DNA from: Scatomorpha sp036653715
GTDB lineage: Bacteria; Bacillota; Clostridia; Oscillospirales; Oscillospiraceae
Assembly: GCA_036653715.1 (NCBI GenBank)
Contig: JAVVTL010000030.1
Location: 1-19,357, forward strand
DNA length: 19,357 nt
Direction: 5' to 3'
Each line of letters opens with the position of its first letter. The first letter of the stretch is position 1. Shown here piece by piece: positions 12,863 through 19,357 of the stretch. The notes under the pieces were generated by a model, which saw only the letters and a list, made by a program, of their open reading frames with translations, made no database searches and was not told the origin of the DNA. Both the position numbers and the translations under genes were made by a program.

Positions 12863-13588
12863 ATGTTTTCTTCCATATCCAGCAGCAGAAACTATCAGAA
12901 AATAATTTTTCAGATTAAGAACGCCGTTATCAGCGGCGAGCTGAGCATAGGCGAGCGCCTTCCGACGGAGCTTGAGCTTGCCGACGAATTCAACGTCAGC
13001 CGCTCCTCCGTGCGCGAGGCACTGAAGGCGCTTGAGGTGCTCGGCATCGTTGAATCCAAAAAGGGCGGCGGAAGCTATATCGTCAACAACATCGGTCAGA
13101 GCATAAGCGACAGTCTCTCCCTCTATTTCATGCTGAGGGGCGGGACGCTGCGGGACCTAATCGATATGCGTGCCTCAATTGAGCTTGGCGCCATACAGGC
13201 CATCATCAAGCACGGCTCTGACGAGGACATCGAATCGCTCGGCGTGCCCCTGAAGCAATATTTGAACGCCGCCACCACCGAAGAGCGAAAGATATACGAC
13301 CAGAACTTCCACGCGCTTCTCATCTCTCTCGCCAACAACCCGCTCTTTGATTTCGTCCTCAACTCGCTCTCCTCCGTTTTTGCGAAGGATGTCTCGGACT
13401 CCCATCAGGTTGTGGAGGATTTGGGCCAGCTTCAGGAATCTCTTGAGATGCACACCACCATCTACAACGCCATACGCGACCGCGATTTTGCCGCCGCCTC
13501 TCAGGCGCTTTACCGCCATTTTGATTTCACCGATGATGATTTCGAGCGCCAGAGCCGTTACTTTTACTTTGACAAAACGCCACAATAA
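12863..13588 (+). CDS. FadR-subfamily GntR transcriptional regulator
   Basis: A 241-residue regulator. The N-terminal winged helix (about 10-75) has the GntR signature with L-P-T-E-L-E-L-A, the recognition helix N-V-S-R-S-S-V-R-E-A-L and the wing K-K-G-G-G-S-Y-I-V. The C-terminal all-helical FCD domain carries the likely metal/ligand set Asp146, His150, His197 and His219, the arrangement seen in regulators that sense carboxylic acids bound through a metal ion. ATG 12863 has AGGAG at 12848-12852. The gene lies between the two minus-strand units of the organic-acid island and is divergent from the CoA-transferase pair. It is therefore the natural candidate to control that pair and probably the oxidoreductase operon. 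Ligand not known; an organic acid such as the 2-hydroxyacid is the obvious guess. Confidence 0.93.
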   Translation: MFSSISSSRNYQKIIFQIKNAVISGELSIGERLPTELELADEFNVSRSSVREALKALEVLGIVESKKGGGSYIVNNIGQSISDSLSLYFMLRGGTLRDLIDMRASIELGAIQAIIKHGSDEDIESLGVPLKQYLNAATTEERKIYDQNFHALLISLANNPLFDFVLNSLSSVFAKDVSDSHQVVEDLGQLQESLEMHTTIYNAIRDRDFAAASQALYRHFDFTDDDFERQSRYFYFDKTPQ

Positions 13589-13603
13589 CAGCCTTTCGTA
13601 TGA

Positions 13604-13639
13604 CGCCCGCGGTGCATTAAGTGCCGCGGGCGTTTTTTT
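13604..13639 (+). terminator. Intrinsic terminator of the GntR gene
   Basis: CGCCCGCGG (13604-13612) pairs with CCGCGGGCG (13624-13632), followed by seven T (13633-13639). It lies 15 bases after the regulator stop. On the opposite strand no U-run follows, so the symporter operon converging from the right has no equally good terminator here. Confidence 0.92.
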
Positions 13640-13660
13640 GCCCCTTACGGACACATTGTT

Positions 13661-15100
13661 CTATTTTTCGCCGAGAATCAGAAAATCTTTTATCCGCTGC
13701 TTCTCCGTGTCACTCTGCTTTCCTAAAAGCGAGACGGGGAAATATATCAGCGCGGACGCGAGCAGTCCCGGCCAAAGTGCGTCAATTCCAAACATCGCGC
13801 CCCAGCCGAAGGTCGCACCCAAGTACCAGACGATAACTATAATCGTGGAAACAAGCATGCTGTAAAAGGCCGCGTCGGAATTCCCGCGCTTCCACAAAAA
13901 CCCCGCTACCGTCGGGATAAACAGGCCTGCCGACAGTATCGTGAAGGTGATGAGAAGAATGTCCATTATGTCCTGCTTGTACCATGCAAGCAGCGCGGCC
14001 ACAATCCCGATGGCGGTCGAGCTTATAAAGCCGAGGCCCATTATCCGCTTTTCCGAGGCGCGCGGATTAATGTATCTTTGGTAGATATCGCGGGTAATGT
14101 TTGCGGAGCCCGTGATTATGGCTATGTCCGCCGAGGACATTATCGCCGCCAGTATCCCCACGATTACAAGGCCCTTGATGCCGGTTGGGAAGGTCTTGAG
14201 TATAAGCGCCGTGAGCGCGTTCATGCCCGCCGGAAGCTCAGGCATGAGCACCTTTGCCGCCATACCCTCATAGGTAGCGCAGAGCGCTATGGGGAGGATG
14301 ATGATTGCGGCCAATATTCCGCCCTTTTTGGCTGCGGACGGAGTCTTGGCGGAAAGACAGCGTGTATAGCTGTCCATGGTCGTGTAGAACGACATGACCG
14401 TGGATATTGTGAAGGCTATTATAGTCGGCCAGCCCCAGGCTCCGATATCGAAATAGCTCTCCGGCAGGGTGGCGAGCGCCGCGAACCCGCCCGTCGCCTT
14501 GGCGGCGAAGGGCACGCCGATAATGACGCCCAGCAGCAGCAGTCCTACCTGAACCCAGTCCGTGAACACAACTGCCATATATCCGCCCATTGCCGTGTAC
14601 ATCACGAGCACCGCCGTGGCTATGAGGAAGCTTGTCCCAAGTCCCCAGTTTGTCAGGGTATTGAGTATGACGCCGGCTGCGGCAAGCTGCGAGGCGGTAA
14701 CGCCTATCATGCCCAAAAGCGTGCAGCCGGTCGCCACGGCTCTTGCTCTCGAATCGTAACGGCTCTCGATAAATTCGGGATATGTGAGGTGGTTGAGCTT
14801 GTCGCCTATGCGCTTTATGCGCTCGGCAAAGAGGAGAGAGAAGGACAGGCAGCCCACCGCAAGCGTCCCCACATACCAGATTGCCGTGATGCCCAAGTCG
14901 TAGCCCTTTGTGGAAGTACCTATTACGGAGGCCCCGCCTATCCAGCAGGACACCCACAGGCACATTATCGTAAGTGGGCTGGACTTTCGCCCGGCGACGT
15001 AATAGTTTTCAACGCCCTTTTGGGTTTTGTTGGAATACAGGCCGATAAACACCATGCCCGCAAGATAAGCAACGATAAAAATCAGGTCAATTGCAGCCAT
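13661..15100 (-). CDS. Sodium:solute symporter (SSS family)
   Basis: A 479-residue polytopic membrane protein, the normal SSS size with many hydrophobic segments across its length. Family features include the early N-Y-Y-V-A-G-R substrate/sodium region, W-I-G-G-A-S-V-I-G-T-S in the next helix, the long A-M-G-G-Y-M-A-V-V-F-T-D-W-V-Q segment and the conserved A-A-I-M-S-S-A-D-I helix, followed by the T-R-D-I-Y motif. It would couple solute uptake to sodium entry. The ATG at 15098-15100 has AGGGGG around 15109-15114; an in-frame GTG at 15107 falls inside that site. It is the last gene of the oxidoreductase operon, 56 bases after the gamma-subunit gene, so it likely imports the acid used by that enzyme. 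The exact substrate is not readable from sequence. Confidence 0.92.
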   Translation of the reverse strand: MAAIDLIFIVAYLAGMVFIGLYSNKTQKGVENYYVAGRKSSPLTIMCLWVSCWIGGASVIGTSTKGYDLGITAIWYVGTLAVGCLSFSLLFAERIKRIGDKLNHLTYPEFIESRYDSRARAVATGCTLLGMIGVTASQLAAAGVILNTLTNWGLGTSFLIATAVLVMYTAMGGYMAVVFTDWVQVGLLLLGVIIGVPFAAKATGGFAALATLPESYFDIGAWGWPTIIAFTISTVMSFYTTMDSYTRCLSAKTPSAAKKGGILAAIIILPIALCATYEGMAAKVLMPELPAGMNALTALILKTFPTGIKGLVIVGILAAIMSSADIAIITGSANITRDIYQRYINPRASEKRIMGLGFISSTAIGIVAALLAWYKQDIMDILLITFTILSAGLFIPTVAGFLWKRGNSDAAFYSMLVSTIIVIVWYLGATFGWGAMFGIDALWPGLLASALIYFPVSLLGKQSDTEKQRIKDFLILGEK

Positions 15101-15156
15101 TAGCCGCACCCCCTATCAGCAATTAAATGCTGTAGCATTTATTTTTTGATGGCAGT

Positions 15157-15690
15157 TTATTCGGCACATTTGGCGCCCGCTTCGAAACACAAAACGTTTT
15201 TCGGATTGAATTTGCCCTTCTGTGCGAAGAAACCGTCTATCGCTCCGGCAAACTGCTGAAGCTCAAAGGCTCCGGAGGCTTTGACGGCCGCTCCGAGCAT
15301 CGCGATGTTTCCGCCCTTGGAGTTGCCCATGTCGTTTGCAATGTCATTTGCGGGGACTTTTACCACGCGGACATCGCTACGGAAGACACGGTTTTCATCG
15401 CAGAGCGAGCTGTTCACGATAATTACGCCGCCCGGTTTCACGAGCTTCTCGAACTTTTCGAGGGAAACCTCGTTCATGGAGATGAGAATATCCGGTGCCT
15501 TTACATAGGGGCTGGCAATTTCGTCGGTATCTATTTTCACGTTGCAGTTGGCGGTGCCGCCGCGCATTTCGGAGCCGTAGGAGGGATACCATGTGACCTT
15601 GTTGCCGGCAGTCATGCCCGCAAAGGCAAGTATGTGTCCGATTACGAGCACGCCCTGCCCGCCGTAGCCGGTGCAAATAATTTCTGTCAT
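15157..15690 (-). CDS. 2-oxoacid:ferredoxin oxidoreductase gamma subunit
   Basis: A 177-residue gamma subunit (family of about 180) of a four-subunit 2-oxoacid:ferredoxin oxidoreductase. It starts with T-G-Y-G-G-Q-G-V (7-14) followed by a helix, and has the W-Y-P-S-Y-G-S-E-M-R-G-G-T-A-N-C segment diagnostic of this subunit, which helps form the CoA-binding side of the enzyme. The C-terminal part contains N-I-A-M-L-G-A, also typical. The ATG at 15688-15690 follows the beta-subunit stop by four bases, and GGGAG near 15700-15704 overlaps the end of the beta gene as its ribosome binding site. A longer in-frame start at 15732 would sit deep in the beta gene and was rejected. Confidence 0.93.
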   Translation of the reverse strand: MTEIICTGYGGQGVLVIGHILAFAGMTAGNKVTWYPSYGSEMRGGTANCNVKIDTDEIASPYVKAPDILISMNEVSLEKFEKLVKPGGVIIVNSSLCDENRVFRSDVRVVKVPANDIANDMGNSKGGNIAMLGAAVKASGAFELQQFAGAIDGFFAQKGKFNPKNVLCFEAGAKCAE

Positions 15691-15694
15691 GCTC

Positions 15695-16429
15695 TTACTC
15701 TCCCTTCCTGTCCGTAAATTCGCCGAGCGCATAATATTTGTGCGTCTCGTTTCTCAAGCGCTCGCAGGCCACTGCCGGAGCAAGTCCCCAGTTTGTGGGG
15801 CATATTCCGAGCAGCTCCACAAGGCAGAAGCCCTCGCCTCTGAGCTGTTTTTCAAATGCCTTTTTGATGTACTGACCCGCCTTTACAATGTTCGCAGGGC
15901 TATCCAGCGAAGCTCTGGCGACATAGGCAACATCCATACCGCTCAGGACATGAGAGATATCGAACAGGCCGCCCTGCTTTTTCACGTCGCGCCCGGCGGG
16001 GCAGGAAACGGTTTTTTGTCCCGGCAACGTGGTCGGCGCCATCTGTCCGCCGGTCATGCCGTACACGCCGTTATTGATAACTACGACAACGATGTTCTCG
16101 TTACGCAGCGCACTGTGAACGGTCTCCGCCGTGCCTATGGAATACGCCGCGCCGTCGCCGAGATAGGCCGCGACAAGCGCGTCCTTCCTTGCTCTTTTTA
16201 CTCCGGCGGCAACCGCCACCGGACGTCCGTGCGCACACATAACGGTGTCAAAATCCCATGCGTCCATGGCCCACGCGCCGCAGGCAACGTCCACAGTGGG
16301 GATGAATTTCTCGCGCATTCCCACTGCCTCCACGGCCTCGGCGATAAGTCTTTCCGCGATACCGTGAGAACAGCCCGGGCAAATGGAGATTCCCGGATTT
16401 ATCATACTCTCAGGAGCTGTGAGTTTCAT
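15695..16429 (-). CDS. 2-oxoacid:ferredoxin oxidoreductase beta subunit (thiamine pyrophosphate-binding)
   Basis: A 244-residue catalytic subunit that binds thiamine pyrophosphate. The TPP motif runs from G-D-G-A (91-94) to Asn119-Asn120 in V-I-N-N-G-V-Y-G-M-T-G-G-Q. Cys17, Cys20 (C-P-G-C-S-H-G), Cys50 and Cys210 stand where 2-oxoacid:ferredoxin oxidoreductases of this class hold a [4Fe-4S] cluster, so all four ligands appear intact. It would decarboxylate a 2-oxoacid and pass electrons to the delta subunit and ferredoxin. It sits 13 bases after the alpha gene with a G-rich ribosome binding site. Among 2-oxoisovalerate, 2-oxoglutarate and indolepyruvate types the alpha subunit looks VorB-like, but substrate class is not proven. 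Confidence 0.94.
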   Translation of the reverse strand: MKLTAPESMINPGISICPGCSHGIAERLIAEAVEAVGMREKFIPTVDVACGAWAMDAWDFDTVMCAHGRPVAVAAGVKRARKDALVAAYLGDGAAYSIGTAETVHSALRNENIVVVVINNGVYGMTGGQMAPTTLPGQKTVSCPAGRDVKKQGGLFDISHVLSGMDVAYVARASLDSPANIVKAGQYIKKAFEKQLRGEGFCLVELLGICPTNWGLAPAVACERLRNETHKYYALGEFTDRKGE

Positions 16430-16442
16430 ATTTCGTCCCCCC

Positions 16443-17492
16443 TTATCTGGCAGCCATTTCGGCGGCCATTTCCACTATTGCCTCGGAGTCCGGCACATTG
16501 AAGAAAGTGTTGCAGCTTTTAACGTCGTACTTATATTCAACGGCAGCCTTGACGTCCTCCGCCATCTGTCCGAGAATATTCATTTCCACGCATATAAAGC
16601 CCTTCAGTCCCGGATTGAGGTTCTCAAACGCCTTCACAGGATACGGCCAGAGGGTTATAGGACGGATAAGTCCGAGCTTTACTCCCTTTTTTCTGGCGAG
16701 CTTCACGGCTTCCTTGGCGATGCGGGAGCTGATGCCGTAGGCCACGGCGATGACGTCGGCGTCCTCGGTCTGTATGCTCTCCCATCTCTGCTCGTTTTCC
16801 TCTATCTCGTGATATTTGCCGCGCAGATACTCCTCGTAATTCGGGTGACCATAGAAGCAGACGTTGCTGATAACCTTGTGCTGCTCGCCTATCTTGCTGC
16901 CCTTTACGGACCACTCGTAGGCGTCTATGTCGTGCCCGCGCATTTCGGGCAGCTCGACCTCCTCCATCATCTGACCGATGGCGGCGTCGGAGCCTATCAG
17001 CACGGGGTGCCGATATTTTTCAGAGAGGTCAAACGCCTCGCTGATAAGGTTTACACTCTCCTGCACGGAGTTCGGCGCGAGGATTATGGTGCGATAGTCG
17101 CCGTTGCCGCCGCCTCGGGTGAGCGCCCAATAGTCGCCCTGTCCCTGAGAGATGTCACCCAGGCCGTTGCCCATGCGCATAACGTCAACCAAAACCGCCG
17201 GCAGGTCTGCGGCGCAGAGATAGGAGATTCCCTCCTGAAGCAGCGCGAAGCCCGGCCCGGAGGAGCTGGTCATGACGCGCGCTCCCGTGGCACTTCCGCC
17301 GTAGAGCATGTTTATGCCGCCAAGCTCCGACTCGGTCTGGATGAATTCTCCGCCCACCTGCGGGAGCCTCCATGCCATGTATTCCAAAACCTCGGTCTGC
17401 GGTGTTATCGGATAACCGCTGTAAAAGCGGCAGCCCGCGCGGATGGCAGCCTCGGCCAAAGCCTCGTTGCCCTTCATTAATACCTTTGACAA
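16443..17492 (-). CDS. vorB: 2-oxoacid:ferredoxin oxidoreductase alpha subunit, VorB-like
   Basis: A 349-residue alpha subunit, the length usual for VorB (3-methyl-2-oxobutanoate/2-oxoisovalerate ferredoxin oxidoreductase). Typical stretches are V-L-M-K-G-N-E-A-L-A-E-A-A (4-16), F-Y-S-G-Y-P-I-T-P-Q-T-E (23-34), the G-A-R-V-M-T-S-S-S-G-P-G-F segment that faces the TPP, and T-R-G-G-G-N-G-D-Y-R. The start is the TTG at 17490-17492: GGAGGG at 17500-17505 is at ideal spacing, and the first in-frame ATG is already inside the conserved start. It lies 13 bases after the ferredoxin-like gene. The name reflects family resemblance; enzymes of this type accept branched-chain or other 2-oxoacids, so the true substrate may differ. 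Confidence 0.9.
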   Translation of the reverse strand: MSKVLMKGNEALAEAAIRAGCRFYSGYPITPQTEVLEYMAWRLPQVGGEFIQTESELGGINMLYGGSATGARVMTSSSGPGFALLQEGISYLCAADLPAVLVDVMRMGNGLGDISQGQGDYWALTRGGGNGDYRTIILAPNSVQESVNLISEAFDLSEKYRHPVLIGSDAAIGQMMEEVELPEMRGHDIDAYEWSVKGSKIGEQHKVISNVCFYGHPNYEEYLRGKYHEIEENEQRWESIQTEDADVIAVAYGISSRIAKEAVKLARKKGVKLGLIRPITLWPYPVKAFENLNPGLKGFICVEMNILGQMAEDVKAAVEYKYDVKSCNTFFNVPDSEAIVEMAAEMAAR

Positions 17493-17505
17493 AGCTTATC
17501 CCTCC

Positions 17506-17700
17506 TCAATCCGTGATGCTTATGCAGCAATCCGGGCACATGCGATAGCACATACCGCAGCCAATGCATTTTTCCTGATCGGCAACAGCGTGCTGATAGC
17601 CTTTTTTGTTCATTTCCTTGCTCATGGTCAGGGCTTCCTTGCGGCATACGCTCACGCACAGCCCGCAGCCCTTGCAGTTATCGGTTTTGATGATAATCAT
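17506..17700 (-). CDS. 2x[4Fe-4S] ferredoxin-like delta subunit of the 2-oxoacid oxidoreductase
   Basis: A 64-residue protein with two cluster motifs: Cys9, 12, 15, 19 and Cys45, 48, 51, 55, each C-x2-C-x2-C-x3-C. The first motif is followed by Arg rather than the usual Pro. Two extra cysteines (58 and 59) follow the second motif. As the delta subunit it carries electrons from the TPP/cluster site of the beta subunit to external ferredoxin. The ATG at 17698-17700 has GGAGG at 17712-17716, slightly distant (11 bases); the in-frame TTG inside that site was rejected. It is the first of the four oxidoreductase genes, 32 bases behind the MFS gene. Confidence 0.93.
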   Translation of the reverse strand: MIIIKTDNCKGCGLCVSVCRKEALTMSKEMNKKGYQHAVADQEKCIGCGMCYRMCPDCCISITD

Positions 17701-17732
17701 TTTACTAATTGCCTCCAAATTTTATAAAATGC

Positions 17733-18998
17733 TCACGCCGAGGCTTTTGCCTTTTTCTCGTCGCGCTTATTGAGCACTATCAGCAGTACGGACGCCAAAA
17801 CACCTGCCAGGCACATGGCGGTCAGCAGCGTGAATACCATGCTGTAGGCATCGTTTCCGAATTTATCCAGCCAGCTGCCTATAAGCGGGGGCAGGCAGAC
17901 GTCGGGCAGGTTGAAACCTATGATGGAAGCGACGGCTATGGCGGTTCCGGAGATTTCCTTTGGCACTCCCGCCTCGTCGATGGACGCCCACATGGTCCCG
18001 CGGGACATGAAGCACACGGTCGCCAGAAGCAGGGTTACTACGGTTAAAATGGGGATGATTTCGGGCCCGCCGGAGACGTTTGCGATATAGATTACTATTG
18101 CGAGCATTACGGTGAAAACTATTATCTGCAGCTTCGCAACGGACTTTATCTTATCGGCGCAGATGCCGCCTATCGGGCCGCCGACAAATTTGAGCGCATA
18201 CTGCTTAAGTATTGCCATACCGCCGGCGAAGGCTATGGAAGCACCTAAAACATTGGTGAAATATGTGGTAATAAAGGACTGGCAGGTATATATGCCGTAA
18301 GCGCAGAACACTATGGTGCAGGCCAAATAGAACTTAGGCATTTTGAAAACCATCATGGTGTCCTTGATGTTGATTTTCTTCTTCACTGCGTCCTGATAGT
18401 GAACCTCGGTGGTGCTCTCGTCAAAGAAGAAATGCACTAACAGTCCTCCGATGATGCTCATGACGCCCATGACGAGGACGGCGGTCTTGAGCGCTGCGGC
18501 AGAGCTGTCGTACTGCGAGAAAGCCCAGAGTGCGACTACGTTGGTGATGGCGGCGGACACGCCGCAAAAGCCCTCGTAATAGCCATAGGTGCGCCCCTGC
18601 TCCTCTTTGGCTCCGACCATTGAAACGGCCTTAAGTATCGCTGCCCAAAAAGCGGTGACGCCGGCAAAGCCGGAAACTATCCAGGTTATCATGGCGCAGG
18701 CGTAGCTCCTCATGGTGAATGCAAAGAAGATGCTTATCGCGCCCTGTGCAAATGCGGAGATGACGATGATGCCCTTGGTCTTGAATTTATCCGCAATCCA
18801 TCCTCCGGGCAGCAGGCCCACGATGCTTATTGCGGTATAGACCGTCAGCAACAGACCAAGCTGTGTGTTTGTGCAGCCCATGGTCTCCAACATTGCGTCG
18901 TAGAAAATGTACTTCATGTAAGGAAGATTGAACATCGTTCCGTATACAAGGCCGAGAGATATTATTGCGAGAAAATATTTTGCTCTGCTGGTTTTCAT
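17733..18998 (-). CDS. Major facilitator superfamily transporter
   Basis: A 421-residue, strongly hydrophobic protein consistent with 12 membrane helices. The MFS loop 2-3 motif G-G-W-I-A-D-K-F appears near residue 65, and its echo G-G-P-I-G-G-I-C-A-D-K-I in the second half. The central cytoplasmic loop (around residues 195-215) is Lys-rich, and the C-terminus is a short basic tail. It could exchange or take up a carboxylate; MFS members of similar type include organic-anion and sugar-acid carriers, and the substrate is not readable. It is the first gene of the operon with the four oxidoreductase genes and the SSS symporter, so the operon codes for two different transporters. A purine-rich ribosome binding region precedes the ATG at 18996-18998. 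Confidence 0.88.
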   Translation of the reverse strand: MKTSRAKYFLAIISLGLVYGTMFNLPYMKYIFYDAMLETMGCTNTQLGLLLTVYTAISIVGLLPGGWIADKFKTKGIIVISAFAQGAISIFFAFTMRSYACAMITWIVSGFAGVTAFWAAILKAVSMVGAKEEQGRTYGYYEGFCGVSAAITNVVALWAFSQYDSSAAALKTAVLVMGVMSIIGGLLVHFFFDESTTEVHYQDAVKKKINIKDTMMVFKMPKFYLACTIVFCAYGIYTCQSFITTYFTNVLGASIAFAGGMAILKQYALKFVGGPIGGICADKIKSVAKLQIIVFTVMLAIVIYIANVSGGPEIIPILTVVTLLLATVCFMSRGTMWASIDEAGVPKEISGTAIAVASIIGFNLPDVCLPPLIGSWLDKFGNDAYSMVFTLLTAMCLAGVLASVLLIVLNKRDEKKAKASA

Positions 18999-19119
18999 TT
19001 TCTTACCCTTCCTCTTCTCTTTTTTCTTGTTTTCTTTTTCTGTTGCATTGGCATTGTGTTAAGCAGTGCCCTCCCCCTCTCGGCCGTTATATGTCTGATA
19101 GTCTGACAACTTTGGCTTT

Positions 19120-19160
19120 AAAAAAACCGCCCTCCGGCTTGGCGGAACTCACACTTCCGC
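19120..19160 (-). terminator. Terminator-like hairpin with competing hairpin in the MFS/oxidoreductase operon leader
   Basis: On the minus strand CCGCC (19141-19145) pairs with GGCGG (19127-19131) across nine bases and is followed by seven T (19120-19126). An upstream hairpin, GCGGAA (19155-19160) with TTCCGC (19142-19147) and a seven-base loop, uses four of the same bases. The two are mutually exclusive, as in terminator/antiterminator pairs. Both lie between the promoter at 19196-19224 and the first gene at 18998. Confidence 0.6.
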
Positions 19161-19195
19161 AATCGACTGCATGCGTTATTTGTTACAGTTCCTAA

Positions 19196-19224
19196 ATCAT
19201 AACAACATCCCCCGTAATTGTCAA
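19196..19224 (-). promoter_or_regulatory. Promoter of the MFS-oxidoreductase-symporter operon
   Basis: On the minus strand a perfect TTGACA (19219-19224) and TATGAT (19196-19201) are 17 bases apart. Predicted start near 19189 gives a leader of about 190 bases before the MFS ATG, long enough for regulatory RNA structure. Confidence 0.85.
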
Positions 19225-19357
19225 CACATTTTGTCCGCATTCAGCTGTTAATTTTATCACAATGCACAACCCCCAACCAAGCACCGCTTCCCCCTGCGCA
19301 CAAATTACCAAATCATGGCTTCTGCATATAGGTATGAAACCTGCGGATACTAATTCC

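Larger units (their letters stand above)
18999..19357. other. Gene-free right end: operon leader, promoter and upstream DNA
   Basis: About 360 bases without a protein-coding gene. It holds, from right to left on the minus strand, 133 bases in which I see nothing definite, the promoter (19196-19224), the competing hairpins (19120-19160) and a long leader with a very purine-rich stretch (19001-19045) before the MFS gene. The 76-codon plus-strand ORF here has no composition or start signal supporting it. Confidence 0.7.

Noticed and set aside
15121..15150. Inverted repeat AAATGCT-GT-AGCATTT followed by T-rich sequence between the gamma-subunit and symporter genes
   Set aside because: The U-run would be on the plus strand, where nothing is transcribed. 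On the operon strand it is only a weak A/T-rich hairpin.

Overview
The window looks like a chromosomal segment of a fairly GC-rich anaerobic Firmicute, most likely a gut-type clostridium (Oscillospiraceae-like). The grounds are a four-subunit 2-oxoacid:ferredoxin oxidoreductase, AGGAGG-type ribosome binding sites with frequent TTG/GTG starts, lipoprotein solute-binding proteins and a HadA-like class III CoA-transferase. The organism assignment is inference. I see no rRNA, tRNA, CRISPR array or insertion sequence.

Layout. (1) 1-3164, minus strand: a carbohydrate ABC importer (lipoprotein binding protein, MalF-like and MalG-like permeases; the last is cut by the window edge) under a good promoter at 3136-3164, with a strong hairpin between the binding-protein gene and the permease genes. 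No ATPase is visible, so a shared MsmX-type ATPase is presumed. (2) 3232-5776, plus strand: metN-metI-metQ methionine importer. It is preceded by a short ORF coding for a 38-residue Met- and Cys-rich peptide (9 Met in the first 21 residues), which is followed by an intrinsic terminator. This has the form of a ribosome-mediated attenuator sensing sulfur amino acids and is the most striking element here. MetN also lacks the C-terminal regulatory domain. (3) 5777-7111: a DUF2974/Mbeg1-like alpha/beta hydrolase with its own promoter and terminator. (4) 10380-7134, minus strand: mscL and two FAD-dependent oxidoreductases (HI0933/YhiN-like and COG2509-like), coupled by 4-base stop/start overlaps. 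The mscL promoter lies in extraordinary G-tracts.

(5) 10383-19224: a catabolic island that appears to handle an organic acid. A long minus-strand operon encodes an MFS transporter, a ferredoxin-like delta subunit, VorB-like alpha, TPP-binding beta and gamma subunits of a 2-oxoacid:ferredoxin oxidoreductase, and a sodium:solute symporter. It starts from a strong promoter at 19196-19224, and a terminator-like hairpin with a competing hairpin sits between promoter and first gene. Next comes a plus-strand FadR-type GntR regulator. Its promoter is back to back with, and shares its -35 region with, the promoter of a minus-strand pair encoding a class III CoA-transferase and a D-2-hydroxyacid dehydrogenase. 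My working model is uptake of a 2-hydroxy- or 2-oxo-acid, interconversion of the two by the dehydrogenase, oxidative decarboxylation to acyl-CoA with reduction of ferredoxin, and recycling of CoA by the transferase, all under the GntR regulator. The substrate cannot be read from sequence.
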